Part shown: positions 14,310 to 25,287 of the stretch, in pieces
Position numbering within the stretch: position 1 is the first letter of the stretch
Layout: each line of letters begins with the position of its first letter
From: Gaertneriomyces semiglobifer
Taxonomy: Eukaryota; Chytridiomycota; Chytridiomycetes; Spizellomycetales; Spizellomycetaceae
Reading direction: 5' to 3'
NCBI GenBank assembly: GCA_025558075.1
Contig: JAHLKF010000025.1
Location: forward strand, 240,689-304,688
Length of the DNA: 64,000 bases
The notes under the pieces: generated by a model
Told to the model about the DNA's origin: nothing
What the model saw: the letters and a program-made list of their open reading frames with translations, nothing else
The model's database searches: none
Made by a program: the position numbers and the translations under genes

Positions 14310-14348
14310 TCAAAAGTCGTTGGCCTTGTTAATGTTCCCGCACTAGTG

Positions 14349-14356
14349 TCACGTGA
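14349..14356. promoter_or_regulatory. TCACGTGA (Cbf1/bHLH-type) box upstream of DDX41
   Basis: A perfect 8-bp palindrome lies 88 bp upstream of the DDX41 start. CACGTG cores bind bHLH factors such as Cbf1 in fungi. The same core occurs near the starts of SOF1 and the gene at 48969-51694. Regulation is inferred from the motif only. Confidence 0.4.
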
Positions 14357-14516
14357 CCCGCTCACTGAACTTGAAAGTAGAAACAGAAGCAGAAACCGAC
14401 GAAAGGAGATAATTGCAAAGGACTCCAATGCTCATTATGCCATGCTTCTATATTAATTTAATGGTGGGAAATAATTTAATGACAACCGCAACTCGGAAAG
14501 CTCACGAAGAGGTTGA

Positions 14517-15981
14517 CTAGCTTGGACCCAAATCTTCGTTCAACGCTCTAGCAATGAGTTCCAAGTCTACCGGGCCGTCCAATTTGGTAGATGACTCTGA
14601 AACAGCTTGCACTTTGGTATCATCATCGCCTCGAGGCGTGTCTTGAGGCACGTCCACAAGACTACCGCGATCCCTCTCCGCATCGGGGACTTCATCTACA
14701 TAGGTTACTTCATTTGCTCCTCTGTCGATAATGATGTCTGAACTGGGTACATTATGTTCTTGAACAATTGTGATGTCTGCAGGTTCTTCCGCGTAAACAA
14801 CAATGGTTGGAAACTCTACTATACTCTTGCCCCGTAAATTGTCTCGTATCGACCGCGTCATATCCAGCTTCCACAAAGCTCTCTCATTCGCCTGCAGTAA
14901 GAAGACATCCGTCAGGACCCGTCAACAAAGTATATCTAATGGAGTAACATACCTGCTTGTCAGGTACTTCCATGTAAACGAAGAGATTGCTCAGACCGGC
15001 ATCACAGTATCGCTTAAGCTCATGCCGTTCCGCAGCATTGCCCTCATGTTCATCAATGTGCTTTGACAGCGCATCCGACAAGGAAGTGTTGTCTTTCACG
15101 CGATGATCAACTTTTGTTAGACCAAGTTCCGCGAACTTCCATTCGATCGTCCACGAGATGAATTTGAACTTTTGTATAAATATCGATTGATTCAACTCAT
15201 GTCGTTTCATACCAGCAGGCATGAATCGGATCCTAATTCCTAACCAGCGACACTGTCGTAAAAGAAGTTGCTGACGCATTTGATGTGGTTTCATCTCGCT
15301 CTTGATACGGTGAATATCCCGTGTTGCATTATCGGCTATCCGATATGCTTCTTCAAGGAACACATAGTCTGTGTCAACAGATAGCTTAGAAGTTGATATG
15401 AGGCATGTGGAGACGGGCAAAGTGTGACGCACCGCTTGACATATGGTTTGGAGTGTACTTTGACATTGGTACAAACTCAGTTTTGTTCCTTTGGCCAGTG
15501 CAAGAGCTTTGTACTTTGTGCTCTTTCGAGCATACGAGTGAACAGGACCTGCAGAAGCATCTAGGGCATTTATACTGAAAGCGAATGCGCATATAAGTCA
15601 GAGCTGCGTGAAAGTAAAAGCAAACGGTGAGCAAGTACAACGTACTTTAAACGGATGAGTTCCACAAACATCGCATAAAGCCGCTGTAGCGCTTTTGGCT
15701 GCCGAGTGCTCAGCTAACGGTTCCGAATCGTCTGCTCCCGAAGCGACAGTGCCACTCTGTTCATTGCTATTGACATTGGACTCGAAACGGGGGCTTAAAT
15801 GTTGATCGGTCCCAAGTAGCTTGGGTTTGGGTCCGTCTCCTACATCATCACTTTCTCGTTTACGCTTTCCATCTATGTCCGGTAGCGGCGACTGCTCAGC
15901 TGATCGGGGTCCCCTTTCTATTTCATGAGCAGGTTTCTCTGCATCTTTACCTTCAGCAACATCTGTCGGATTCGATGCCAT
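14517..15981 (-). CDS. BCD1: box C/D snoRNP assembly protein BCD1 / ZNHIT6-like, HIT zinc finger
   Basis: Assembly factor for box C/D snoRNPs, which guide rRNA 2'-O-methylation. Four exons read on the minus strand from ATG 15981. After an acidic N-terminus, a zf-HIT domain is visible: CDVCGTHPFKYKCPRC, split by a GTACGT intron, then CFCRSCSLVCSKEH and SSCTG. Conserved BCD1 blocks follow: DYVFLEEAYRIAD, LLLRQCRWLGIRIRFMPAGM, and KFISWTIEWKF. Three further introns (GTGCGT, GTATGT and the HIT intron) keep frame to ALWKLDMTRSIRDNL and VEFPTIVVY. The tail is acidic. It is divergently arranged with the gene at 16396. Nucleolar/nuclear location is expected from the family. Confidence 0.85.
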
Positions 15982-16395
15982 TGAAAACCGCCAGCGAGAC
16001 TAGCTACAAATTCACTGCTAAGGAACGTAGAAGCCTTAGTTTTCTTATTATTAGTGGAAGGAAAGCTGCGACGACGCCGGTTTCGAGAGTCAAAAAGGGA
16101 AAACGCGAAAGGCTTCTAACTTTTCGCTGGTCGCCTCGTCAAAACCACCAAATGCCCATGAAGTAGAGTGGTTGCATAAGTTATTCTCAAGCCCGGCATC
16201 AGAGCCGCGATACCTTTCGAGAGGATGGTGCCTGACATTCTGGTTCCCCTGGCCATGTAGGCCTCAAGGTTCCGCTGTATATATTTGGAGCGCCCTTAAT
16301 TTAGAAAAATGTCCGCGGTTTGCTCCAAGAAGCTCTTGCGGCATCTGCTTCAAACTTCTGTCCTTTTCAACTTAATGCTGTGATATCGTTACGTG
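15982..16395. promoter_or_regulatory. divergent promoter region
   Basis: 414 bp between the starts of BCD1 (-) and the zinc-motif gene (+). No canonical TATA box at a convincing position and no tRNA or repeat seen. Confidence 0.35.
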
Positions 16396-17751
16396 ATGTC
16401 AACCTATGATTGGTTTTGCGGGTTGCCTTCAAAAAAGGTCGTTGGAGCATATCCCAACTCTAGCACTACCGTCTCGTAAGTTCCATCCCAGTGCAGCGGC
16501 CACGCGATGAGCGTTTTACTTAGGCGCTTTGCGATAGGTTTAATCCAACACGACCATATCGACACCGTCCTAAAGGCCCTTCGTTTGGTTACGATGACCT
16601 GAAAGATCCAGCGCTAAAGGAATACTTTGCCCGTCCGGGAGTGCGAAAATGGGTTGAGGGATCAGTAAGCGGACCTGTGATCGCCTAAGTACGAGAATTG
16701 GAGCTCATCTGCAATGCAACAGTTTGCGGCAATGGGCGTCTGCAGCAGATGTCACCAAAAAGACGACAATAAGAGTAACCGGACAGATCGCGTCTTTGGC
16801 TCTCGAGCCCGTATGGAAGATTACGATGATGAGAGCCGCTTTGCCGCGAACCGTTCAGGTTGGATCAACTGATAGCGATGGTATAAGTCAATTGACTGAT
16901 ACGATACAGTACAGGTCGAGCAAGGACGAGCCCTGAGGGCGGTTATCTTTGTCAGAATTGTGTATGTGACGCTGTAGATGTTCGCACCTGGCCGATCTTG
17001 AACTCACTCGCACTATCAGAGAATGCATATTGCCGAGCAGAATTCGGCGTTCCGTAATAGTAGAGTTAGTAGACGCCGCGAATCCATATCTCATCGTGCT
17101 AGTAGCCCGCCGCGACCACCGACGAAGCACGGCCCTTCCAGTACGACAAGAGCCCCAGTACAGGTTGGAGCTTGTCGCATTGTTTGTCATTGTACTCCAT
17201 ATTACGTGCTGACAGTTGTATAATAACAGTTTGGTGCCTTCTTCCCACCCCTTCTCAACAAGCGCACAGGCGAAGTTACAGCGAAGAAAACCGGTAGAAA
17301 AAACGTTGTATTGCCCAGAGTAGACCAGACTGGTGCCAGAAGTGCCGGACTGCAGCACAAGCGACCAGGGGGTTTATATTATGAGACCCCCGAGCCTGAA
17401 TCAGAGTCAGACGTACCAAGGAGATTGCGACCGGAAGGTGCCGGAAAGGTAAGTGTCGAGTCTCTGTGAATGTGAATTCCAGCGGGCGCTGACACATGTG
17501 TGCAGGGATCACGCCAGCCAATTCTCTCTGATTCGACTCGGGATGCCGCACCTGATACCTTTGCCGCGCTCGCTGATCAAGACTCTGCCAACGGGCAATC
17601 GCTACCTCGCAATGAGTGGGGTGCTAGCGTACAAAATTTGGAAAATAAAAGGCACAGCCTGTCCGTTGAAGAGGCAAGTGGAAGTAAAACTGGAAGTATG
17701 GTCTCACTCTCGGCTCCGGCCGCTAGTGTTGAGACGACTCCGAACGATTAG
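16396..17751 (+). CDS. uncharacterised multi-exon protein with split CxxC zinc motif
   Basis: Seven short exons can be chained in frame from ATG 16396 to TAG 17749-17751. The N-terminus is MSTYDWFCGLPSKKVVGAYP. A conserved-looking segment follows (SFGYDDLKDPALKEYFARP). The next exons carry CSRC and, across a splice, CQNC-x-CDA, which together could bind zinc. The second half is low complexity: an SR/Pro-rich linker (RRRESISHRASSPPRPP), an acidic YYETPEPESESD patch, and a Ser-rich tail. All joins use GT-AG, and out-of-frame alternatives hit stops, which supports the model. I do not recognise the family. Confidence 0.5.
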
Positions 17752-17852
17752 TTGCTAGAGTAGCCCTTACCGTGGGCCAATTGCAATTGTGCGGGCTTAA
17801 CTAGCGTAAGCAGTTTAAAATTGGGAATCTGGGCCAAACATTTGATAGACAA

Positions 17853-18661
17853 CTAAGCAAACAGTCCCTTCTTTCTGTCCGCCTGTACAAACTCGGTCTC
17901 TTGTAATATCTGAGCCATAAAATCTTCATCTGATGCATCTAAGAAACGGAGATCTTCGTCCTCTTTGCGTTTGACCTCTTTGTGTGATAACGGTTGATTA
18001 CGAAATATCACCGGAAGCTCTTCTGTTAAGGCCTACAACGTAGGTTAGCAGTTGGTAAACATGCCTCGCAGGATGTACACACACGTACTCCTTCTTTGTT
18101 GGCTTTTCTAAACTTCTCTTTATCAAATTTGGGTTTATAGTTCTGGCACAATACACGTCAGTATGATGGACATTAGTCAGAAAGAGCGAACGTTACGTTA
18201 CTTCATCGTCATCCTGATCAATGGCTGTATCTCGATATTTCGCACTTCCTTTGTTCGACGCTGTGATGTGAGAAGACTTGGTACCTGGGAATCTATCATC
18301 AGCTCCCCTGTATTGTTGTCGTAGGATAAAATGGATTACCTTCCGTATGAGAGGATCTCACAGGCCCATAGGTGCTCTCCGAAAATCCTGGTCTCACGTC
18401 TTCTCTTTCCTCCACTCGCTTATAGGATCGAAACTTCTTGTCATCTCTTCCCTCGTATACCTTCTGAATGTCAGCTTGCTCCTGTGTTGACCCCGCTGCT
18501 CTCTTGTCTCCCTTGTTTAATGGCCCAGACGCCGGCGCTGCTACGGGTAATGCCTGATCCGTTGATGTGACATATTTATCAATAGTTGGAAGAGGAGCAG
18601 CTGGACCTCCAGACGTCGGACTGTGTGCTGTTTGGGTCTTCTTGCTCGCGCCTGCCCCCAT
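17853..18661 (-). CDS. uncharacterised protein with N-myristoylation-type start
   Basis: Four exons on the minus strand. The start MGAGASKK has Gly2 and Ser6 with following lysines, a good N-myristoylation consensus, so membrane tethering is likely. The remainder is charged and probably disordered: SSHTEG joins TKSSHITASNKG by skipping a 3-frame trap (donor at 18329 region, acceptor TTCCCAG). Then follow the acidic DQDDDE, a NYKPKFDKEKFRKANKEG exon, and a final exon with KRKEDEDLRFLDASDEDF and QETEFVQADRKKGLFA. The last exon is the most regular and may form a helix that docks a partner. Family unknown; a role in cilia or signalling would be guesswork. Confidence 0.5.
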
Positions 18662-19281
18662 ACTGGACGATAATCAATTAGCGTTAAAAAAATGTTGGTG
18701 ATGTTTTTACCATAGGGGGAATGTGAGGGCGCTATTTTAAGCATCGGAAAATAGTCCAGACTTGACGGGTCGCCCTAACTGTCCCATACTCCTCATGAAC
18801 AATAAGCACCATGTGATGTACTAAATAAAGGAAAGACCTTGTACGCAGCGAGCTGGGAGAAGACATCTACTCGTCGACGGGAGTGTGAAGGACGAACCTG
18901 GGACTGACATAACTTTATAAATATGATGCCTGGTGCTCCTTGGAAGCGAAATTATATTGAGGAGGAAGCACAATGTCAAATCCATCACAGTTTGTACATT
19001 GCTCTCTGGTGATGCTTTTCAAGAGCCTATAAGATGGCATCAACAACAGAATGGCAAGCAGAAAGAAGATAGCTTCCGCTACTCAAAAAGCCAGTTGCAG
19101 AGTTACGCGTATCGGAGTTTGTGTGGTCACGTGTATTTCCATGCATAAGCAAAAATGATCACGTGTTGTCTCGATGTTTTTGGGCGCGCCATTGTCGAAT
19201 TTCAACAACGCATTTTTAACAGCAACAGGCCAAAGCCAAAGGGCAGAGAGGTTCGCCAAATTCACAAGGAAGGGAGCGAAG
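18662..19281. promoter_or_regulatory. promoter region shared by 17853-18661 (-) and SOF1 (+)
   Basis: 620 bp divergent intergenic region. Two CACGTG cores lie close to the SOF1 start. An open plus-strand frame here is continuous with the SOF1 intron and is not independent evidence for a gene. Confidence 0.4.
19127..19166. promoter_or_regulatory. two CACGTG boxes upstream of SOF1
   Basis: CACGTG cores at 19128-19133 and 19160-19165, 32 bp apart (three helical turns) and about 115-155 bp upstream of the SOF1 ATG. A paired arrangement suggests a bHLH-type activator of ribosome-biogenesis genes, as proposed for other fungi. This is inference from spacing and motif. Confidence 0.4.
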
Positions 19282-20728
19282 ATGGTAACTACTGCGTTGA
19301 ATGTTGGTTCACAACCTTGATGTCATGCTCAAGTGATCTTTCAAATTGTCAGAAAATCAAAACGATAAGCCGCAGCCACGACCATGCGCGAGAGCGAACA
19401 GGGGATATTTTCAAAGTACAGCGGAACCTGGACCCGACATTGCATCCGTTCGAGAGGGCAAGGGAATACACGAGAGCTTTGAACACGGTTAAACTGGAAA
19501 GGCTGTTTGCCAAGCCGTTCGTTGGAGCATTATCTGGGCATATTGAAGGAGTTTATTGCGTAGCCAAGCACCCCACGAAGCTCACAACTCTCTTCTCGGG
19601 AAGCGCCGATGGAGAGGTGCGAATATGGTCGTTGGCGAGCCAGAAGTCGACTTGGACGGCGCGTGCACATCAAGGATTTGTCCGAGGAATAGCACCAGTA
19701 CCCTTCAGCGATAATTTTGTGACGGTCGGTGAGGATAAGGTTGTCAAAATGTGGAACGCCGAGCAGACAGACCCTTTAAAAACCTACATATCTCGATTCA
19801 CGTTTACCGGCATTGATCACCATCGGTCACAAAATCTCTTCGCTACATCCAGCTCTCAAGTCGACATCTGGGACCATGACCGCGCGGAACCCTTGCACTC
19901 GTATTCTTGGGGAGCGGAAACAGTCACATCAGTCAAATTCAACCAAACGCAACAGAACGTTTTTGCCAGTTGCGGGACTGACCGGACCATCATCCTCTAC
20001 GACTTGCGGACAAACTCACCGTTATCAAAGACATATATGGCATTGCGCACGAATGCTATTGCATGGAATCCAATGGAGGCGTTCAACTTTACTACCGCTA
20101 ATGAAGACCACAATTGTTATACCTTTGACATGCGAAAGATGGAGAGTGCGATAAATGTTCACAAGGACCATGTTTCGGCGGTGTTGGACATTGACTACTC
20201 ACCGACAGGAGAGGAATTCGTTACTGGGTCGTACGATAAAACACTTCGCATATTCAAAAGCCGTGAGGGACACTCTCGGGATGTATACCACACCAAGCGC
20301 ATGCAAAGAATTTGGTGCGTCAAGTTCAGTATGGACGCAAAATTCGTTCTGTCTGGCAGTGATGATGGAAATATTCGACTATGGAAAGCATCTGCCTCTG
20401 ATAAGCTTGGAACGGTACGTTTGAGAACATTGAGCCACTTTGTTTGTTACGGCCTGGACGCTTACTGCTTTGTTAGACGAGTAATCGTGAGCGTACTGCA
20501 CGCAATTACTCTCAAGCCGTTAAAGAACGATACAAGAACATGCCGGAGATTCGCAAGATCGATAGACATCGTAAAGTTCCGAAGTCCATCGCGAGTGCGA
20601 AGAACACGAAACGGATCATGTTGGAGTCGATCAAACGGAAAGAAGACAATCAACGTGCGCACAGCAAACCTGGGGCTGTACCTTTCAAAGCGGAACGAAA
20701 GAAGCATATCATTGGGCAGGAGCAATGA
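19282..20728 (+). CDS. SOF1: SOF1/DCAF13, U3 snoRNP WD40 protein
   Basis: Nucleolar WD40-repeat component of the SSU processome, needed for 18S rRNA processing. The first exon appears to be just the ATG (19282-19284), followed by GTAACT. Exon 2 starts at 19353 with KIKTISRSHDHARERT, which restores the conserved family N-terminus. Then come LDPTLHPFERAREYTRALN, LERLFAKPF and seven WD repeats (GHIEGVYCVAKHP, FSGSADGEVRIWSL, HQGFVRGIAP and others). A second intron after DKLGT (GTACGT to TTAG) leads to the basic Sof1-specific C-terminus: RTARNYSQAVKERYKNMPEI, RHRKVPKSI, KRIMLESIKRKEDNQRAHS. The long single frame through both introns is not the real product. Confidence 0.9.
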
Positions 20729-21061
20729 TGTCTGTCGCTGTTTTGCCTTGTTTCTTGTAGATATTATAATTGGATGGAATATACATTTTGACCAGCCTTG
20801 GGTTTCCGTGGACAATGCATCAACTTCATTACATGTGTTGCGCTACCTTATCCCGACAAAGTTCAGGCTGCCGTAAATGGGACATGGTCGGTGCCTTACC
20901 GCACCCGGCAGGTTTTAGAGCTTGAGCTCTCAGGAAGTCGTCAGCAAATGTGATATTCACAAAGGAACCATCATAATAAAACGCCAACTGAACGCATTAG
21001 CGCTTCGCACCACTGCTTTTGAATTGGGGCCATGAGGGTACTGAGGCGGTTGCAGCAGTGA
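20729..21061. other. convergent intergenic region
   Basis: 333 bp between the 3' ends of SOF1 (+) and the hydrolase gene (-). Nothing recognisable beyond presumed 3' UTRs. Confidence 0.5.
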
Positions 21062-21809
21062 TCACTCCTCTTTGGGGGGCTTCACGAGGTATTTGGTGAT
21101 ATACTTAGCGGCGATGTCTGCAACTTCCTCCAACTTGCCTGAATTTATTCATTAGTTAATGCTCAGTTCTTCCAAATATGATGCTACCACTGATACCTTT
21201 CTCCTCAAACAAGTGCGTCGCACCCTCCACGACTTCTACCACACAGTGGTCAATGGCCTTCGCTGCCGACCAATTCATCTCCAAGACTTCCACATCGTCG
21301 CCGCCGACTATCAAGACGGTTGGGACCCGTACTTTCCGCAAATCAGACGCGGGCACAAGGTCAACTCGACCTCCGCGGCTTATGGCAGCTTTCACAAATG
21401 ACATATCGCCACCGTTGAATCCTGGTTCGCAAGGGATTGTACACCATACAGCAGCTGCACCACCAGTTGACGCCCCAAAAGTCGCCACGTTCACGCCTTT
21501 CATTCCCTCCAGCTCGCGATTGACATAGATACAGACATCACGTACACGGTTTGTCAACATTGGTATATCAAACCGGTACTGCCTCGTTCGTACGTCAATC
21601 GCTTCCTCGGACGGAGTGAGAAGATCAAGGAGTAGCGTCCCACATCCTGTAAGTGATCGCAGTTTGCTGGCAAGGTATTGGTTTCGTGGGCTAAACCGAG
21701 AGGAGCCCGAACCATGGACAAAGATGAGGAGTCCGTGGGAAAGAGATACAGGCGGGTGAAGGTCGCCGGTGATCTGCGCGGTACTTGTGGGAATATGGAC
21801 GGTCGTCAT
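21062..21809 (-). CDS. alpha/beta hydrolase, dienelactone-hydrolase-like
   Basis: Two exons from ATG 21809. The intron after FEEK (GTATCA to TTCAG) joins GKLEEVADIAAKYITKYLV, the terminal helix. Hydrolase features: the oxyanion strand LLIFVHGSGSSRFSPRNQYLA, TLLLDLLTPSEEA, a nucleophile elbow GASTGGAAA (G-x-S-x-G with Ser), the Asp-bearing PTVLIVGGDDVEV, and the final His in EGATHLFEE. So a full Ser-Asp-His triad is present. Such stand-alone dienelactone-hydrolase-like enzymes are common in bacteria (often next to or fused with phosphoribosyltransferases), so bacterial ancestry is possible. Its substrate cannot be told. No signal peptide. Confidence 0.78.
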
Positions 21810-22139
21810 CTTTTCAATTGTAGGCCAGATACGCAGGCAAATTGGATTATCGCAAATGTAGCGACAAACCTCCTCTGCTGTTGTCCAAAGTGCTGGCTTT
21901 TAGGGGTGTCCGCGCGGCTTTGTATCCGTGCGTATGTGTGAACCGGCTGGGCCCCAGAAACCAAGCCATAGTACCCTGTAAGTATGACATCGACTTGTTG
22001 CTGATGCTAGAGAAAAGTCGATGTTACGACAGCAACCGACTTTGAAAGACATTTACAGGTCTCTCCCGGCTGTTATAAGGTGCACAGTGGGAAAGTTCCA
22101 AGGCTGCATGTTCAGTTGACCGGTATCATTACATTAATT

Positions 22140-22367
22140 CTAGACCTGACCGCACAAGGAATCGATGAAGTAGTTATCTGATGCATTTTTAGCAACTTCT
22201 TCAAGTTTCCATATGACTGTCTTCACATCTTGCCTATGCACGTCTTTACTATTTCTCAAGCCTTGCAACCCATGTGGACGAGAGGCATTCGAGCTCATTA
22301 AAAGACTTGGAGTGGCGGTTGCGTGAATGCCCAGCAGCGAAGACCTACTGTGCACGTGAAGTGCCAT
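22140..22367 (-). CDS. possible small protein or terminal exon
   Basis: A short frame (from an in-frame ATG at 22367) ends with a regular, charged C-terminus (KTVIWKLEEVAKNASDN) followed by a stop at 22140. Amino-acid usage looks coding-like, but there is no domain and no clear promoter. It could be a separate small gene, a final exon, or chance. Confidence 0.22.
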   Translation of the reverse strand: MALHVHSRSSLLGIHATATPSLLMSSNASRPHGLQGLRNSKDVHRQDVKTVIWKLEEVAKNASDNYFIDSLCGQV

Positions 22368-22761
22368 GGTCCGAGCTAACCTCCTGATGCTATTAGTAAG
22401 GTACTTCCGACTTCCTTGTCCCTGTGTACTAGTTCCAATATCGCGGTGCATTTCGCTCTCGGTTGGTCGTATTCTGGCGGTCTTCCGCTGGAAGCATGCA
22501 TTAAACGGTAGGAGCAACGATACGCAGCCTAAATCGTTTTCCTCCTTCGGAAAGGACATTGGTATCCCCGAACTCCCGCAGGAGTCAAATGCCGTGGAGG
22601 GATGGTGGAACTGCATTTTAATCGGTCCATTTTACACTGTCTGTTTACAGAAGGTCGAAACAAATACTGCACCCAATTGAGTTCAGAATGGTCAGTACTC
22701 GAGTGAACCTTTCGCCTAGAAATTGTACTCCCATCCATTTCTCGATCTAATCGCATCTACA

Positions 22762-24340
22762 CTACTTGGTGCCCCAAAATGGAAGCAATCCTCGGGTATA
22801 ATCCGCCATAATACTCCAAGCACTCATCTTGTTACCACCCTTTCTCCATTCCAATTTAGACTTGTACTGTGGGTCAAGCTTCATTCGTTCCAAAACCGAC
22901 CAATGAAAGTGCTGCTCCATGTTTTCCCACTGTTCGGGAGGCACATATCTGTAATTGCCGACATTCGGTCGTCTACCAGAACACCAAACCTTCTTTTCCG
23001 GAGACCCGCTTGCGTACTGGCTGAGTGACGAGTACTCTTGTACACTATATAATGCGATAAATGAGTTGCGTCCATGAGATGTGACCAAGATTTTGATAGT
23101 ACCTTCCAATGGCAGTATCGCTTTTGCGAGGGTAAAAGCTGATAAAGGGTGTAAATTCCAAAGCCCACCAAAACAGGTGCATCCCGAGTCGGTTTTCCCA
23201 GCTTGATCCAGAACGCGGAACCTTTGTCGCATCGAGATCATCATGAAGCGGAGCCGCCAAGTCACAAACTCGGTCTCGGATGTCAACTGAGTCAATGGTC
23301 ACATTCGGATCCTTCAACTTGAGGCCTTTCTCTTGAGCTTTGGATAACATCCAAGTGAGCGGAATGTTTGATGTCAGCCCTTGGTATTCTTCCAGCTGCG
23401 GTCCTGCAGGCGCGTATCCCCCGCCAATATCGCAATGATTTCCAGGAAACCACAGCTGCGTGAACTCCTGGGCACCAGCCAGATATGGTTCAAGTTTCCT
23501 GGCTTTATATTTCACACGCCTTTCGTCGAGAGATACGGCGTGACATAAGGTCTTCACTATGGACAACTTGAGAGTCCATGGATACCGTGTCGGTGGTGTG
23601 ATGATTCCATCTCCCACACTGGACACGGCATCGAAAAGTCCGAGGAAATGGATTTTGACATCGCTTTGACAGTACGTGTTCTTGTAGCTCTCGGCAGTAC
23701 GCTTGGCCTTTTCTCTCTCGGCATCGTTTGCGGTTTGGATTGCCATGTAATTCGTGTAAGCGAATTGGGCTTCGTGTTCATTCCCGCGACTGAGCAATCC
23801 AACGGCGCTGATCATGGCGCAGGTAATAACCGCCGTATACGCCCCACGCGAAAAGCCAAACATGAAGACGCGATCGCCGGGCTCATATCGGTTCATCAAG
23901 AACTTGTAGACGCCTAGGACTGCCATGTCGATATCAGCACCGGTTAAGACCGACAGCTTGTAGCTAATTCTCTTGCGCAGAGTAACGGAGGACAGCTTGC
24001 CAAAGGTTCCAATGCCCTAGGATGAGGATGATACATGATACATAGTAAGGCTTTGCCCAGGTCGTATCGACGTGACAGTATCAAAACCTACACTCCGATG
24101 ATAGATATTCTCCTCCTGCACATACGAACGATCGAGCAACTGTGAAATCTTGACAATGTTGGTATTCTGATTATCTCCTCGAAAGGTGTTGGACGTGCCG
24201 TTGAGCAGAATGACAATATCCTTTCCTTTTCCATCGGTAACGGGCTCTGGAGAACCGCCAGTATCGGTATGCTTCACGGTAGCTTCCTTGCGCAATGTTG
24301 CGTCGCCCGTGAAATTCCCCATGCTGAACATTGCCTCCAA
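22762..24340 (-). CDS. DUF2235-domain (Tle1-like) alpha/beta hydrolase
   Basis: Three exons from ATG 24340 (or in-frame Met codons 24331, 24322). DUF2235 motifs: IVILLNGTSNTF near the start, YHRSGIGTF across an intron (GTAGGT to CCTAG), a GVYKFLMNRYEPGDRVFMF stretch and the serine elbow GFSRGAYTA (G-x-S-x-G), FLGLFDAVSSVG, and WFPGNHCDIGGGY, which carries the His. A third exon (acceptor near 23000) ends LPFWGTK. The family includes bacterial phospholipase effectors of type VI secretion (Tle1) and many fungal proteins of unknown role, so lipase activity is inferred. No signal peptide or clear membrane segment is visible. Confidence 0.82.
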
Positions 24341-25287
24341 GTTACAAGCTGTCTAGCACTACCGCTTGCTGCTTGGAGGAGTAAGGGGAATCTGCAGGCC
24401 GAGTAAAACGCTTGCTCCTGAGACGTCGGAGCCCCCTGCCTAGCGTCCACTGCCCGCCTGTATTAAATTGGACATCTTCCATGCTCTCAATAAGCGTTGA
24501 GTTCTTTGAGAAGTCCAGATTGCTCTGCATGCCGGACGTTGATTGTTGTAAAATGGCGGGAATCCAAAGGGTTGCCTGCGCGGAAGAGTTCCCGGGGAGA
24601 TACCGCGCAACATGGCCAGAATGGGGTACAACAAAGAGTGGACCTTCAGTTAAGCAAAGAGTTCGTCTATAACTATCAATAGAAAAATGCATTTCAGAGT
24701 ATGTGGGTTGTATTCTACGCAACGAAGATCCAGAGTATGAAAGGACGCGGACTTTCACCCTTTGTTCAATGAGTTCGGAACTAAAAAAGCCATTGTCCTG
24801 GCCGGCGGGACAACCAAACCTGCAAAACCGGGAAGCTAAAAGAGCATAACAGGTGGCGTAGAAACTTGGGTGGATCTCTGCATACGTCTCGCACGACAAC
24901 TGAAGCACCAAGCGTTTACGCGTGGAACGGCTCCAGGAAGCATCGAACGAGACAAACGTTCGACTGGTAGTTAGGCAAGCTACTGGGAAGGAAAGCGAGC
25001 AATCTCAAGCATGAACGTTCTACTCACTCGATGCGCTGCGAGCTCCTCGAACTTGGAGTTGGACATCGCAACATGTCAAAGGCCGCGCACTCCGCTCTTA
25101 CTAACCGCTTAGGCGATATCAAAATGTGCAAAAAATCAAGTCGACATCAAAGGCGACGTCGAACCCATACGACGATCTCACTTTGTAAAGGATAGATGCC
25201 CAGTTTTCTACAAGCCGAAGAGGTTGCAACAACTCAGGAATTACCTAGGATCAAACTCCGGAATCTCCAGCGTCACTAACCGTCGAA
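24341..25287. other. intergenic, no convincing gene
   Basis: 947 bp between the DUF2235 gene and the gag relic. A minus-strand open frame (24342-24911) abuts the DUF2235 start. Its last 60 residues look somewhat coding-like and could be an upstream exon or leader, but no splice link is evident. Confidence 0.4.

Noticed and set aside
19155..20876. 573-codon frame taken as one protein
   Set aside because: It runs through two introns of SOF1; the N- and C-terminal family motifs only appear after splicing.
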